The notes under the pieces were generated by a model that did not search any database, had not been told where the DNA came from, and was given only the letters and a program-made list of their open reading frames with translations. A DNA stretch of 64,000 bases from Aquila chrysaetos chrysaetos (Eukaryota; Chordata; Aves; Accipitriformes; Accipitridae), in the NCBI RefSeq assembly GCF_900496995.4, contig NW_024470326.1, positions 310,001 through 374,000 on the forward strand. Reading direction: 5' to 3'. Shown here in pieces: positions 1-11,010 of the stretch. Position 1 is the stretch's first letter, and each line of letters starts with the position of its first letter. The position numbers and the translations under genes are program-made.

Positions 1-920
1 GGCCTGCTAACACCCTCACAAACCTGGAGGTTTGCTTCTGACTTGGACTTCTGTAGAGGCTTGGTCAGTCTCTAAGGAGCTGCAGTTCAGGAGCTCGGCA
101 CCAGAGGGCTCATTTGCATGCAAAACACCCCAAGTTGCCAAGCCTGGGCATAATTTGCCTTTAGTCTTGTGGTAGGCTGACCCTGGCTGGGTGCCAGCTG
201 CCCACCAAAGCCACTCTATCACTCCCCCTCCTCAGCTGGACAGGGGAGAGAAAATATAAGAAAAGCCTCGTGGGTCAAGATAAGGACAGTTTAATAAAAT
301 GAAAGCAAAGGTCGCGCGCAAAAGCAAAGAAAATCAAATGATATTATTCTCTACTTCCCATCAGCAGGCAATGTCTAGCCACTTCCTGGGAAGCAGGGCT
401 TCAGTACGTGTAGTGGTTCCTCCAGAAGACGAAAATACTCCCCTTCCATCTCCCTTTACTTAGCTTTTATAGCTGAGCTAACGTCATATGGTATGGAATA
501 TCTGTTTGGTTAGTTTAGGTCAGCTGTCCTGGTTATGTCCCCTCCTAAGATCTTGCCCAGCCCCAGCCTGCCGTGGAGGGGGCAAAAATGTTGGAGAGAC
601 AGCCTTGATGCTGTGCCAGCGCTGCTCAGCAGTAGCCAAAACACTGGTGTGTTATCAACACCTTTCTAGCTACCAGTGCAGAGCACAACACTACGAGGGC
701 TGCTATGGGGAGAATTAACTCCATCTCAGCCAGACCCAATACAAGGCTTCAATTTTTCTGTGGTGAATTAGAGACATTTCAGGAGTGTGGTCAAAGTGAG
801 AAGATGTCAAAGCAAAGAGACTAAGTGAATGAAATGCTTGATTTTGAATAGCCAATTCTGCATTCATCCCAATGTATTTGGGTTACAGGAATGTCTTCAA
901 GTAGAGTCTGCACCACCTAC
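1..920 (+). repeat. Block R, copy 0 (split by an LTR)
   Basis: Bases 1-167 and 744-920 are collinear with 11640-12640, sharing the 'agggctcatt..catgcaaaacacc' stretch, the 'aattagag..ttcaggagtgt' stretch and the 'gggttacaggaatgtcttcaag' stretch. The middle, 168-743, is an inserted LTR that is absent at the matching point near 11810. No coding potential is visible. The copy is probably the 3' end of another OR-associated unit lying mostly outside the window. Confidence 0.7.
168..743 (-). mobile_element. ERVL-type solo LTR (avian)
   Basis: The element is 576 bases and is bounded by TG...CA. It is flanked by a near-perfect 5-base target duplication (agtct / aggct), the size expected for ERVL. 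Read on the minus strand it belongs to the abundant bird LTR group that begins near TGT(C/A)(C/T)TGG...GGCTG(A/G)GATGGAGTTAAT, as do the copies at 14749 and 20701. No internal region is attached, so it is a solo LTR. The related block at 11810 lacks it. Confidence 0.8.
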
Positions 921-1104
921 ACCCATGTGGCTGGCCTGGCAGAGCCACCCGCAGCAGGGGGAAGCCCCATCTCCCAGGCTGAGGCACGCAGTCAAGATGC
1001 AAACGTCTGCAGTGCCCACTTCTTACAGGCCTCCAGGCAGAGCGGGACCAATATTTCATGACCCTCTGAGGCTGAACCATCAATCTCAGTTCCGCCCATC
1101 TCTT

Positions 1105-1148
1105 CCTCCATCCATCCATCCATCCCTCCTTCCTCCCTCCATCCTTCC
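1105..1148. repeat. TCCA/TCCC microsatellite
   Basis: This is a short imperfect tetranucleotide run of tccatcc and ctccttcctccc units. It sits in an otherwise featureless stretch (about 921-1190) between block R and a CR1 fragment. Confidence 0.85.
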
Positions 1149-1194
1149 AGATGTCCTGTATGCAATAATATAATAAAAGACACCCACTGATCAT

Positions 1195-2860
1195 CCACCC
1201 TCATCCAGAAATCCAGTCCTTTCATCCTGGAAAGCCATGAGGTTGGTCTCTCATGGTCCACCCTGGATAAATCCATGCTGGCCATGCCCAGTCACCTCCT
1301 ACATCTTCCCAGAAATATCATCCAGGAGGACATGCTCGAGGGACACACTGCTCTGCAATATGAGGTCAAACAGCCTTTTCTTCCCCTGGTCATCCTCTGG
1401 CCTGTGTTGGAAGAGAGCTGTCAACTTTTTGGCAAGGCATCAAGCACTTGTCCTGATCTCCATGATCCGTCAAAAGTGATGCAGAGTGAGCCTCGCTACA
1501 AAATTGGCTTGCTCCCTCCCCAGCCTTGGATGATTCCCCTCCGCTCCCAGGGGCTGTTCAACACTGAGATTGCTCAAGTAACCTCTGACTTGATCCCCAC
1601 TTACTGCTGGTTGCTTTCCTCCAGGGTCCTGTTGCCAGTCACAAAGGCCTGGCAGAAGTCACAGCCAAAGAAGTCATTAAGTTCCTCAGCCTTACCTGCT
1701 CCTACACTTAGGGAGCTCAGCAGCAGGCCCACATGATCCCTGTCTATTCTTTTACTGTTAAGGAACCAGTATCAGCTCATCTTGCTGCCTCTATCCTGCC
1801 CTGCATCTCTCAAGACAATGGGACCTTTGGCTTTGGCATCATCCCTACATCCTGGGACAAGGTTTCGACATTCTGTCTGCAGCTTTCCCTGCTTCCACCT
1901 CCTGCCTGCTGCCTTCTTGCCCTGGAGCTCAGTCAGTTCACACAAGCAGCCTCGGAGATGGTTGCTTCTCTTCAAGGGTATTTGGGGAGATCATTCCTGT
2001 GCTTGGAAGAGGCTGTCCTGTAAGGCCTATCAGATTTCCCATGCTCCTTCACTCTTCAGAGCTCCTTCCCATGGCACCACTTGTCTCAGCCTCCTGAGTT
2101 TGTCCAAGTCTTCTCCTCTGGAGTCCCAGGTCTGTGCTCTCCTGCTGGCCTTACTCACTGCCCTTTAGTGAGTGATAACCCCTAATTCATGGCCATGACA
2201 GCCAAGACTGACACTGAATATCATTGCATCCCTAACCAGCTGTTCCTTGTTGGCCAGGATCAGGTCCAGGTGAGAATCACCCTTGGTGGCCCACCTGGCA
2301 GCTGGCTGAAGAAGTTGTCCCAATAGCCAACTTCAGGCTGTTGGCACGCTGTTGCTTTGCCTTGCCAGGGAATGCCAGGGCACTTAAAGTTGTTCACCAC
2401 AGGAACCTGCTCATGAACCTGGAGACTTCCTGGGGCTGCTGACAAAAGACCTTTTCTGTTTCCTCTCCCTGAGCAAGCAGTTTGTAACTGCAAACACCAG
2501 GTCACTCCTGCTGACTCCTGCTCTCATCCTAAATGACAAAAGCTAACCCAACCTGTTGTCTGTCACATAGAGGACCCCCACAAATCCAAGCTTCCCCTTC
2601 ATACAGGGGACATAGTCCTCATCCTCCCTGCTGCTCCCTGGGCAGAGCCTGTAGCCCTCCATTGCAGCACCACAGCTCAGCAAGCTGTCCCACCACGTCT
2701 CATTTCATCCAAAACCATCACAGTTCTGTGACAAGCCACGCGTCTCCAGCTCCTCCTGGCAGTGCACATTTGGGCCACGGCATCTCAGCTGTGGCAGCGT
2801 AGTGGACCGCAGACTTCTCACAGGGAAACCTGAACACTGGTCCTGACCAGAAAAAGATTG
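1195..2860 (-). mobile_element. CR1 LINE fragment, RT part, antisense to +
   Basis: The plus strand reads as the complement of CR1 ORF2. Examples are the 'ggtaaatccatgctggc'-like stretch near 1265, the 'aaagaagtcattaagttcctcagcc' stretch near 1667 and the 'ggccaggatcaggtccag' stretch near 2250. Short ORFs on either strand are remnants and no frame stays open. The part from about 2400 on is shared with 38740-39130 and 57230-57605. The part before 2400 is not, so the unit 1 duplication boundary falls inside this element. Confidence 0.75.
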
Positions 2861-2869
2861 AACATCGAG

Positions 2870-3350
2870 TTCTTAGGGCTGCGCTGCGCTGCACCCTGCT
2901 GCGCGTCCAGCACGGCCATCAAACTTGTGTAATACTGCACAGATCCCTGGGCCACAGGACAACCTCAGCAGCATATTATCACACACGAGCCTGCAGGCAG
3001 GTCCCACTCTGTACTGGACATCATGCCTCCTGCGTGGCCTTGCCTGTATCTAACCGTGCAGCAAAACATTCTCATAAAAACATCATTTCTGTTTGACTGT
3101 TGAGACGATGAGTAGAGTTGTTCCTTGTAAGGAAATCCTATAGTAGCTTGGATGACCAAAAGAGGAGACTGTTTTCTATGGATGGGGTCTGCATGCTTTG
3201 CTGCATTCAGGTAGAAGGCCCTGTTCAATGCTACACCACCTGGGGTTCTCACCATCTAAAGGGGCCTAAGATGATCTGCATGATTCTCTCCTTATAGTGT
3301 TAATGATGATGAGCATAATTTTAAAATGCAGCTCACTGTGTCCGAGTTCC
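2870..3350. other. Conserved noncoding flank, no gene seen
   Basis: This stretch is shared nearly base for base with 39190-39700 (unit 3, same strand) and with 57180-56700 (unit 4, inverted). It includes a CpG-bearing 'gctgcgctgcgctgcaccctgctgcgcg' run. No long reading frame is consistent among the three copies, and no known repeat family was recognised. Confidence 0.5.
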
Positions 3351-3890
3351 TTTCTTACTGGGGTCATACCAGACCAGCACCTCCTCGAGAAAAAAAAACA
3401 CTCTCTCAGCACCCTTGGATGCAGCCCCTATGGTTCCCATGGACTGGTAAGGGTGTAGTTTGCTTGAGTAACCCCGCGCTTGATCCCCATCCACTGCTGG
3501 TTGTTCTCCTCCAGAGTCCTGCCTCACAGCTCAAAGGCCTGGGAGACCTTGCTGGTATTAACCGAGGCTGTGACGTAGAGTACCTCAGATCTATCTAGAG
3601 CTACTCTTCCTCATTTCAGCAGTGGTCCTACCTTATCTCTTTTGCTTCTGTAACAGTTCCTGAAGTACCAAAAGTTCATCTTGGTGCCCTTGAAACCCTT
3701 TTTGAGCTTCCACCGAGTTTTGACATGGACCATTGCTGTGCTTGGAGGATGATGTCCTTGAAGACAAGATGTATCCAGGCACACTCTGAAAATTCTTGGT
3801 CTTTTCATTGACTGGACCATCAAGGGAGTGAGTAAAAACCCCTGTGTGACATGCTTCCTGTTCATGGAATGCCTGCAGCTCTTGGGTGAA
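3350..3890 (-). mobile_element. CR1 LINE fragment (antisense to +)
   Basis: This is the complement of the CR1 RT region, with the 'ttgcttgagtaaccc..cttgatccccatccactgctggttg' stretch and the 'gtgcttggaggatgatgtccttgaag' stretch. The same stretches occur in diverged form at 16035-16530. It is shared with 39720-40150 and 56260-56690. It is a fragment with no open frame. Confidence 0.7.
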
Positions 3891-4860
3891 GAAGGAGCAG
3901 ACCTTGCCTCATGATGGCATCTGACGACTGATGCCTCTGACTGATGCCTTTAGTGTATGGCAAACAGGCACCAAATCGCACTCTCTGTGATGCCGTCTGG
4001 GACATCTGTGATGCACCCACCCTGAATGGGAATTGCTTTCCTGCAGCTCCTGTGAGGTCCCTGCCAGCCTTGGCATCTCGTGTAGCTCTGTGGCCCTGGA
4101 TTTGGACATGAAACAGAGTACGTGCCCTGAATTCTGTTAGGCAGTGTGGGGACGAACCTGGGACACATGACACTATAGTCAGTGGAGGTATAGTAAATTC
4201 AGCTGATGGAAAAGAGAGAGACCCAGCTCTCGCTATGGTACATGACTGCAAGCGTTCATATGAATACCTGTGTCAAGTGCCATGAAGATAAGGAGTAGGA
4301 AAAGGTTCTTTTGGCCTTTAGTTGGGCATAAGCTGCCATGTCACTTGGCCAAAGGAAGTTCCCACCAGGCTCATACATGATTCCCAAGATGTTGCCCTGT
4401 CTCTATGAACTTCTCCGTTACAGTTTGCTGTTACCTACATGTATCTTGGACCACCTCTGGCCGTTCAAATGTCACCAGGGATTTGCATCTGAACACCTGA
4501 CTCCTGCCTTTGCTCTCCCTTAATTCAGATGGGAGCTGAGACAAGGAGCTCACATGCAGGTGTCTATTTTGCTCACACGTGAACTGAGGCAAGAGGAATC
4601 CCACCTCCTGTGGCTTTGTGGTGTGCATGGGAGGCAGCTGAGCCTCCTTCCAATGCCATGAGTAGAAAGGCAGGATGATTTGCCTCCATTGTCCCATGGA
4701 TCCCTTCCCTCAGCAGGGGTAAAGGAGATCCCTGCCTGCCTCTCTCTGGGGATCCTGTGTAACAATATGACCAAAAAATGTGGCATGTAGATGGAAGTTT
4801 GTCTCCGAGAGGAGAATTTTATTACAGGAAAGAAGTGTCTCTCCCTAGCTGAGGGAAGCA
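3890..4860. other. Conserved upstream flank of the OR unit
   Basis: Present in units 1, 3 (40240-41330) and 4 (56150-55150). Its 4440-4770 part also has a clearly older, diverged relative at 18240-18560. Short minus-strand ORFs exist but shift frame between copies, so they are not supported as genes. I recognise no protein family here. Confidence 0.5.
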
Positions 4861-4906
4861 ACACCAGTGATTGCTTCAGCCTGTTTCCCAGCAGGTTCCC
4901 CTGGAG

Positions 4907-4914
4907 CCCCAGGG
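4907..4914 (+). promoter_or_regulatory. EBF/Olf-1-like site (CCCNNGGG), unit 1
   Basis: The palindromic core CCCCAGGG lies about 300 bases upstream of the first putative splice donor. It is kept at 41365-41372 and 55100-55107. EBF (Olf-1) sites of this form are typical of OR promoters in vertebrates. The role here is inferred from position and conservation only; an 8-base motif can occur by chance. Confidence 0.35.
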
Positions 4915-5513
4915 ACACCAGGAGGGAGCCCAGAGGGGGCAGAGAAAGTGCTGCCTTGGGCTGGTCCTCTGCTGCTGAGCTGGGCTGGGCTCCTGGGGTG
5001 GAGGGAGCTCCTGGCAAGCAGGCAGCATTTCAGAGAGACAGCTCTGCCCAGGAGCAGCTCCTCTGCAAAGCGCAGCAGGGCTGAGGGCACTGCCTGCAGG
5101 CACTGAGGGGAGAGAAGTGAGGAAGAGAGTGAGGTTAAAGGCAGTCTGGGGTGGGAGGAGAGAGGAGAGATGACTTGGAGAAAAATCTTCACAGCCCTTC
5201 ACAGGGTAAGTCTCTGGCTGCAGGGCAATTCCTGGAATGACCTCTTAAACCTGGCACATCCCACAGCCTATGGGATCTGTCAGGAGGACTCTCACAGTTT
5301 GTGCAGTGTAGAGAAAAAGGACGCGCTTTGGAGCAGAGGTTCCCTGCTGCACCCTCAGAGGGACAGGGCATGTCAGCTGCCTTCACCCGGGGATGGCTGC
5401 GGAGTGTGAAGCTGGGTGTGCAGCCAGGGGTGCCCAGGGCTGTCCTGCTGAGCAGGGTCCCTGCACCCCAGGGGGCTGTGTGCTGGGGCAGGGACTCTGC
5501 CGCTGGTCAGGGT
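4915..5513 (+). other. Putative noncoding 5' exons of the unit 1 OR
   Basis: This GC-rich block is nearly identical in all four units. It contains two consensus donors, AGG|GTAAGT at 5205/5206 and CAGG|GTAAGT at 5511/5512. Between them is a possible acceptor (..atcccacag) ending at 5266, which would give a second exon of about 5267-5511. The coding exon downstream has its own acceptor at 7103. The block therefore reads as one or two untranslated leader exons of the OR transcript. Open frames crossing it (for example 5301-5711) repeat in other units only because the DNA itself is nearly identical. No transcript evidence is available. Confidence 0.45.
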
Positions 5514-7126
5514 AAGTACTCAGCCTGCCTGGGGAGCTCCAACAGCAGAGTGGGGAGAAGCTGTGGGTGGAAGAAGCAACTTGCAGCAGGGCAGGGTCCT
5601 TCTGCTGACAAGAGGGTGCTGTGTGGGTCAGGTCTGCTCACAGCTCCAGATCAGCCCCGGGGCATTTCTGAGGCCACTTTTCAAGGGGAAGGTCAAAGCA
5701 GGGATTGCTAAAAACCTAAGAGTTTCCTGAGTTTGTGTTTTCAGTTTCCTACTCTTGGGGAGTTTTGAGAGAAATGGAAAAGGAGCTGTCATGCTTGAAC
5801 AGCTCACTGAGACTCGGGAGCTGTAACTCTGAGGGATCAGTCAGTCTGACAGGAGCCTCCTGAAGTAGAGCACAGGGACTGAGAACAACTGCCTGGCTGT
5901 GCTGGTGCCTGGGAGGTGGCATGCACAGCTGGGGAAGGGTAACTCTTTCCTGATTTCCCTGCTGCCTCTCCCTTTGCCTCTCTGAGACAGACCATCACTG
6001 CTTTTTTCCTTGGTTCTCCACTTGTCTGTGTTACTGTTACCTTGTTTCTGCTGTCAGGCTCTCTGGGGTGGGAGTTTCAGCTGCAGGGTCACACACTCAT
6101 CTTATGGGTCCTCCCATGCAGCTGTGTCCAAGGGAACAAGCTTACAGGTGTCCAAGCTCTCCTCCAAGCTCTGGGGCTGTGGGCAATGCTGTCTGTGGGG
6201 CTGGGGAAAGAGCTGATTCTCCCTTACAGAGATGCCAGCACAGTAGGTCACTTGGCTGTCACCTCAGAGCGTCCTTCCAAGCTGTGAGCTGCCCTGCAGG
6301 ATGCAAACCTGTCTCACAGCAGCTTTCTGTTATCAGAAAGCCCCATGGAGAAGCACAGAGATGCTATGACTGAGGAAATGCTCTTGGGCTGGTGAAATGA
6401 GCCCAGTGTCTCCTTGCCTAGAAGCAGGGTGCTGAGACTTTGAGAAAGGGTGAGACATTTGGTGGTCTGCAGTGGATGTCTCTGCTCTCAGTAGTGTCTG
6501 GTGGCTTTTCAGGGTAAAATATGGGAGCGTGATCACCCTCCACCTCAGACAGGTGCAAGCACAGTGGAAGTGGGAACTAGACAGAAGGACAGAGCAGCTC
6601 CCCTCTCTCTGCACGAAGCCACAGGCAATCCTCCTGACTTGCCTGGCTCATGATGTTCTCCCAGACTGCAGCAGAAATGCTGAAGGCTTCCGAAATCCAG
6701 GAATATTACCAGGTGACATAGGGAAGAGCTGTTAAAAACCGCCCTCTTCTCAAACATGCTCGGATTCTGTTTTCTTAGCCCTGGGAGTGCAGATGTTGAC
6801 ACTTTTCATTAGGAGCAGTATCATCTGACCAATTCAAAACACCAGGACTGACCTCTCCTGATGGACACCATTCCCAGAAACCCACTGCTGCAGAGCAGGG
6901 CTGATTCCTTGGCAACCAGTAGGCAGAGGTCCTGCTTCTCACAGCACACCTCAGCCAGCACCATGCAGAGCTCCATCAACACAGCTGAACAGAGATCTGT
7001 TTGAAATGAAAAAGGTGCAGTGAGCATGTAGTGTGAGAAATGTCTTTGATATTGCTCAAAGAATTATGGGCTAACATGTCACTGCCCTTGCCTCCTTGTT
7101 CAGTGCTCCACACCCAGAGGCAGCAG

Positions 7127-8089
7127 ATGTCCACACAGCAGCTCCATCACACAGTTCCTCCTCCTGGCTTTTGCAGACAACGCGGGAGCTGCAGCTCTTG
7201 CACTTCTGGCTCTTCCTGGGCATCTACCTGGCTGCCCTCCTGGCCAACGGCCTCATCATCACCGCCGTAGCCTGTGACCACCGCCTCCACACCCCCATGT
7301 ACTTCTTCCTCCTCAACCTCTCCCTGCCTCGACCTGGGCTCCATCTCCACCACTGTCCCCAAAGCCATGGCCAACTCCCTCTGGCACACCAGGGCCATCT
7401 CCTACCCAGGATGTGCTGCCCAGGTCATTTCTGTTTAGTCTTTTTGATCTCAGCAGAGTACTTTATTCTCACTGTCATGGCCTACGACCGCTACGTCGCC
7501 ATCTGCAAACCCCTGCACTACGGGACCCTCCTGGGCAGCAGAGCTTGTGTCCACATGGCAGCAGCTGCCTGGGGCAGTGGGTTTCTCAATGCTGTGCTGC
7601 ACACAGCTAACACATTTTCAGTACCCCTCTGCCAAGGCAATGCTGTGGACCAGTTCTTCTGTGAAGTCCCCCAGATCCTCAAGCTCTCCTGCTCAGATGC
7701 CTACCTCAGGGAAGTTGGGGTACTTGTATTTTCTTTCTGTTTAGCTGTTGGGTGTTTTGCTTTCATTGTGCTGTCCTATGGGCAGATCTTCAGGGCTGTG
7801 CTGAGGGTCCCCTCTGAGCAGGGATAGCACAAAGCCTTTTCCACCTGCCTCCCTCACCTGGCTGTGGTCTCCTTGTTTGTAAGCACTGGCCACGTTTGCC
7901 TACCTGAAGCCCCCCTCCATCTCCTCCCCATCCCTGGACCTGCTGGTGGCAGTTCTGTACTCGGTGGTGCCTCCAGCCGTGAACCCCCTCATCTACAGCA
8001 TGAGAAACCATGAGATCAAGGATGCCCTGAGAAAACTAATCACTGGATGCTTTTCAGTAGGAATAAACTGCCTCTTGTCTTCTGCATAG
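7127..8089 (+). pseudogene. Olfactory receptor family 14-like pseudogene (unit 1)
   Basis: This is a seven-transmembrane odorant receptor of the bird-expanded OR14 (gamma-c) type. Recognisable pieces are the TM1 GIYLAALLANG stretch, LHTPMYFFLLNLS at the start of TM2, MAYDRYVAICKPLHYG at the end of TM3, the CQGNAVDQFFCE loop, and PLIYSMRN at the end of TM7. Compared with the intact copy at 51922-52878 it has extra single bases near 7134, 7180, 7326, 7425 and 7888. It also has one nonsense codon, TAG at 7825-7827, where the intact gene has a glutamine codon in the EQGQHKAFSTC stretch. The aligned start is ATG 7127; a good acceptor (tccttgttcag) ends at 7103. The nonsense change makes real loss of function likely even if some indels are sequencing errors. 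Confidence 0.93.
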
Positions 8090-8308
8090 TACTTATATCT
8101 CTTTGCAGACCAAACCTGTCTTTTGCTGGTCTTTTTATGGTGATTTTTGGGTGTGGTTTTTATTTCTTCTATTTCACTTTCTTTTACTTATCTGAAAGCT
8201 TTCCACAAAGAAATGTCTGTCTTCCTCTGGTTTCTAATTCACAGTCGATCCAGATTTTGTGTCCTGGAGGCTGTGCAAATGAGCTATGCCCTCTGTGTGT
8301 TTAAACAA

Positions 8309-8314
8309 AATAAA
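8309..8314 (+). terminator. Polyadenylation signal AATAAA, unit 1 OR
   Basis: AATAAA lies 220 bases after the OR stop. The surrounding 'ttaaacaaaataaagggccctgc' context is kept in all four units (44789, 29037 and 51687 regions). It is the best candidate for the 3' end of the OR transcript. Confidence 0.55.
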
Positions 8315-9350
8315 GGGCCCTGCAGTGACTTGTTCTTCTGAGATCCTTCCTCCAAGACCTTCTCTGCAGCTGCAGGGAGCAGTGCCTGTGTGCAGAGGGG
8401 AAGAAGAAAAGAGTCCAGGCACAGCAGCAGTGCCAGGGAGCACCAGCGCTTGGTCTTTCCCCAGCTGCTCTCTTCCCACTTCCATGCTTTCCTTCTGAAC
8501 CCTTTGGTTGGTGGAAGACCTGAGTGCTCCTCAAGCATGGTTAGAGTCCTGCTGTGTGGCAGGCCTGTGGCCGCAGGCACTTGTGTGACAGAGCTGGCCT
8601 CCATTGCAGCATTTCCATCAGACAAGTGGATCTCCCCATGCCTTGTGCCACAGATGCCCCCCAGCCTCTGGGCCTCAGCCCCTCTCCGCCCCCGAGGAGC
8701 TGCTGTGCCCTTCAGAGGGTCTGGGGCTGTGGGGTGAGTGCCCAGAGCTCTGCCGCACCCTGTGGTGGGCACTGGTGTGGGGCCATGCCAGACTGGGCTG
8801 TGCTGGGGAGAGGGCAGGGAACGTGGAGAGAGGTCAGGGGAAGTGGGAAGAGTTTAGGGGGAGCTGGTCTGGGCTGGAAAGCGCCCAGGAGAGAAAAGTA
8901 TCAGTGTAGAGCTTGCAGTGTGTGACCACGCAGAGCAAGGACTCACACCGGGGGTTTGTGGTGCAGAGGCAGGGCTTGCGGCAAGCATGGAAGACACGCA
9001 GGTGCAGAGCACAGAAGAGGCCGGTCGGTGCCCTTGTGGTGTGGTCAGACAGGGAAGGTGGCTCGGGGTCTTCATCACTCCCAACATCTCTTTTTGGCCA
9101 TGTCCAGCACTTGCCAGTTATTCCAGGTTTACGGGTAAGTTTGGCTGTGAGGCCACCTCCACCTTCCTGCTGGGCCAAGGGCTGGTGTGGGGGAACAGAC
9201 AGCCCTGCCCAGCCTTGCTCCTTCCCCAGACCCTGGCAGACCCTGGCGCAGAGCTGTCTGCAAAGCTCCACATGGGACAAGGCTGGGGCAGGGCAGGGGT
9301 CGGGTGCTGGGGCAGCTGCAAAAGTAGGAGGGTGATGGAGGAACTGTGAT
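8315..9350. other. Conserved 3' flank of the OR unit
   Basis: Shared with 44795-45820, 29036-27990 and 51686-50700. It is G/C-skewed, so both strands carry long accidental ORFs whose length and frame differ between copies. A CAG|GTAAGT-type donor appears in the unit 3 copy near 45629 and in weaker form here near 9135. A further spliced transcript is possible but not supported by any recognisable protein. Confidence 0.5.
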
Positions 9351-9959
9351 CTGAAGGCCGCCATTGGGATCACAAATGGGGAGAACTTTCCCACCCCTGA
9401 TGCTCCCCTCCCCCATGCTGTGCCTGCAGAGTGGGGCTGTAAGACCACGTATGGGCAGTGGGTCTGGGCCAGAACAGGGACAGAAGCAGCTGCCAGGAGC
9501 TTTCAGCAAGGACAGGTACAAAGCGGGAATTTCTATATATTGCCTTTGTTGTGGAGGTATGTGTGTAGGAAAAGAAAAGCTCACCTGGAGATGCTGATTG
9601 CAAGGGAATTCAGAAGCAAACAGAAGACCTTTGGTCACTTCTGAGAGACCAAGGCTGAACAAGGAAAATGCAGGCCTGCTGCTGACTGGGCAAGGTGATT
9701 TAATAACAGCAGACACAGCTGGGGCTGAAGGAATGAATGCCTGCTGTGCCTGAGCCTTTACTGAAATGGTCTCCAGGTCCTGTGCTCAGGGAAAGGCTTC
9801 AAGGAAGAGGAGAGCATGCACTGGCATGAAAGTCATGAATTCCCGCAAGGTCAGATGCCAGTTTCTGTCCCTGCAGGGGACTAATCCTGGCAATGACACA
9901 GGCGGGGGGCTGCCTGGCTGGGAGGAGGCCTTTTGGAAAGGTCTTGGTGGAAAGCAAGA

Positions 9960-10545
9960 TGGACAGGACACAGCTGTGTGTCCTGGCACAAGGAAGGACA
10001 GGATCACCCTGCGCTACATGACCAGGAGCACGGCCAAGCGATTGAGGGAAGAGATTATGCGGAACACTGTGTACAGATTTCAGATCCCAATATAGGAAAG
10101 GTGTTGGCAAGCTGGAGCCAGTTTAGCAAAGGGCCCCCATAATGGTCCGAGGCAGGAACACTTTAGGTGTGAGGAGAGGCTGAGGGAGCTGGGCTTGTCC
10201 AGCCTGGAGAAAGGAAGATCTTGGGCAAAACATGTAGCAGCATTGCATTGTTCCCAGGAAGACTGAGTCAGGCTCGTGTCCATGGTACAAGACACAAGGA
10301 CAAGAGGCAATGGGCTGAAACAAGGTGGGTAGTGCACATATAGAGAAATACATTTCCAGCGTGAGGTTAGTCAAATGCTGGAAGCTGTTTCCCAGGGAGT
10401 TTGTGCCAGGCTGTATCCCAGAAAGTGACTAAGGTGTCTTTGGATAAAGCCCTGAGTAATCTGGTGTGGCCCTGCTTTGAGCAGGAGGTTTTTCCAAAAA
10501 CATCCTGAGGTCCCTTCCACCCTAAGTGATGCTGTCCCTCCCTTC
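9960..10545 (+). mobile_element. CR1 LINE 3' end (sense)
   Basis: The CR1 3' region is readable: 'gaggagaggctgagggagctgggcttgtccagcctggagaa' near 10170, 'agacacaaggacaagaggcaatgggctg' near 10290, and 'gaggtcccttccaccctaa' near 10508. It is shared in part with 50230-49870 (unit 4, inverted). It is 5'-truncated, as usual for CR1. Confidence 0.85.
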
Positions 10546-11010
10546 CCCTTCATGCTTTCGATTTAGCAAGAGCTCTCAGGTTCTCCCTGACCACAGAAAT
10601 AATTCACATCAGGTGCAGGGATGATTTATATGTGCCCCCATACATACAGGCCTGAGCATATCAAGAATCCATCAATATGTGGTTTTGAGATTTCCCCAGG
10701 TGTATCAGTATCTATTAAAAAAAATAAATAAAAATTAAGGCATTTATCTTCCAAAACACAAACACATGCAACATAGCTTTCTGAATCTTTGGTAGCAGAC
10801 TTGAAGTAGTGGCAGGGGTAGCGGGGCATCCTGCTGAAGTGAAATAAGTTGAGTTTTGATTTTGAGGCAACAGAAGGAGGACATGTATTTCAGGGTTGGC
10901 ATATAGAGAGAAATAGAAGATTCAAGCAAGAGTGGGGCTGTGATAGCTTGGATGCAAGAGAAGCGTGATCAGGGTATTGGAAGAAGGCAGACAGGCTGTG
11001 GGGCACTCAC
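10545..11010. other. Unassigned stretch specific to unit 1
   Basis: AT-richer DNA with no gene, clear repeat or consistent ORF. The unit 4 counterpart jumps across it (about 10375-11017 missing near 49835). It is either an insertion in unit 1 or a deletion in unit 4. Confidence 0.4.
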
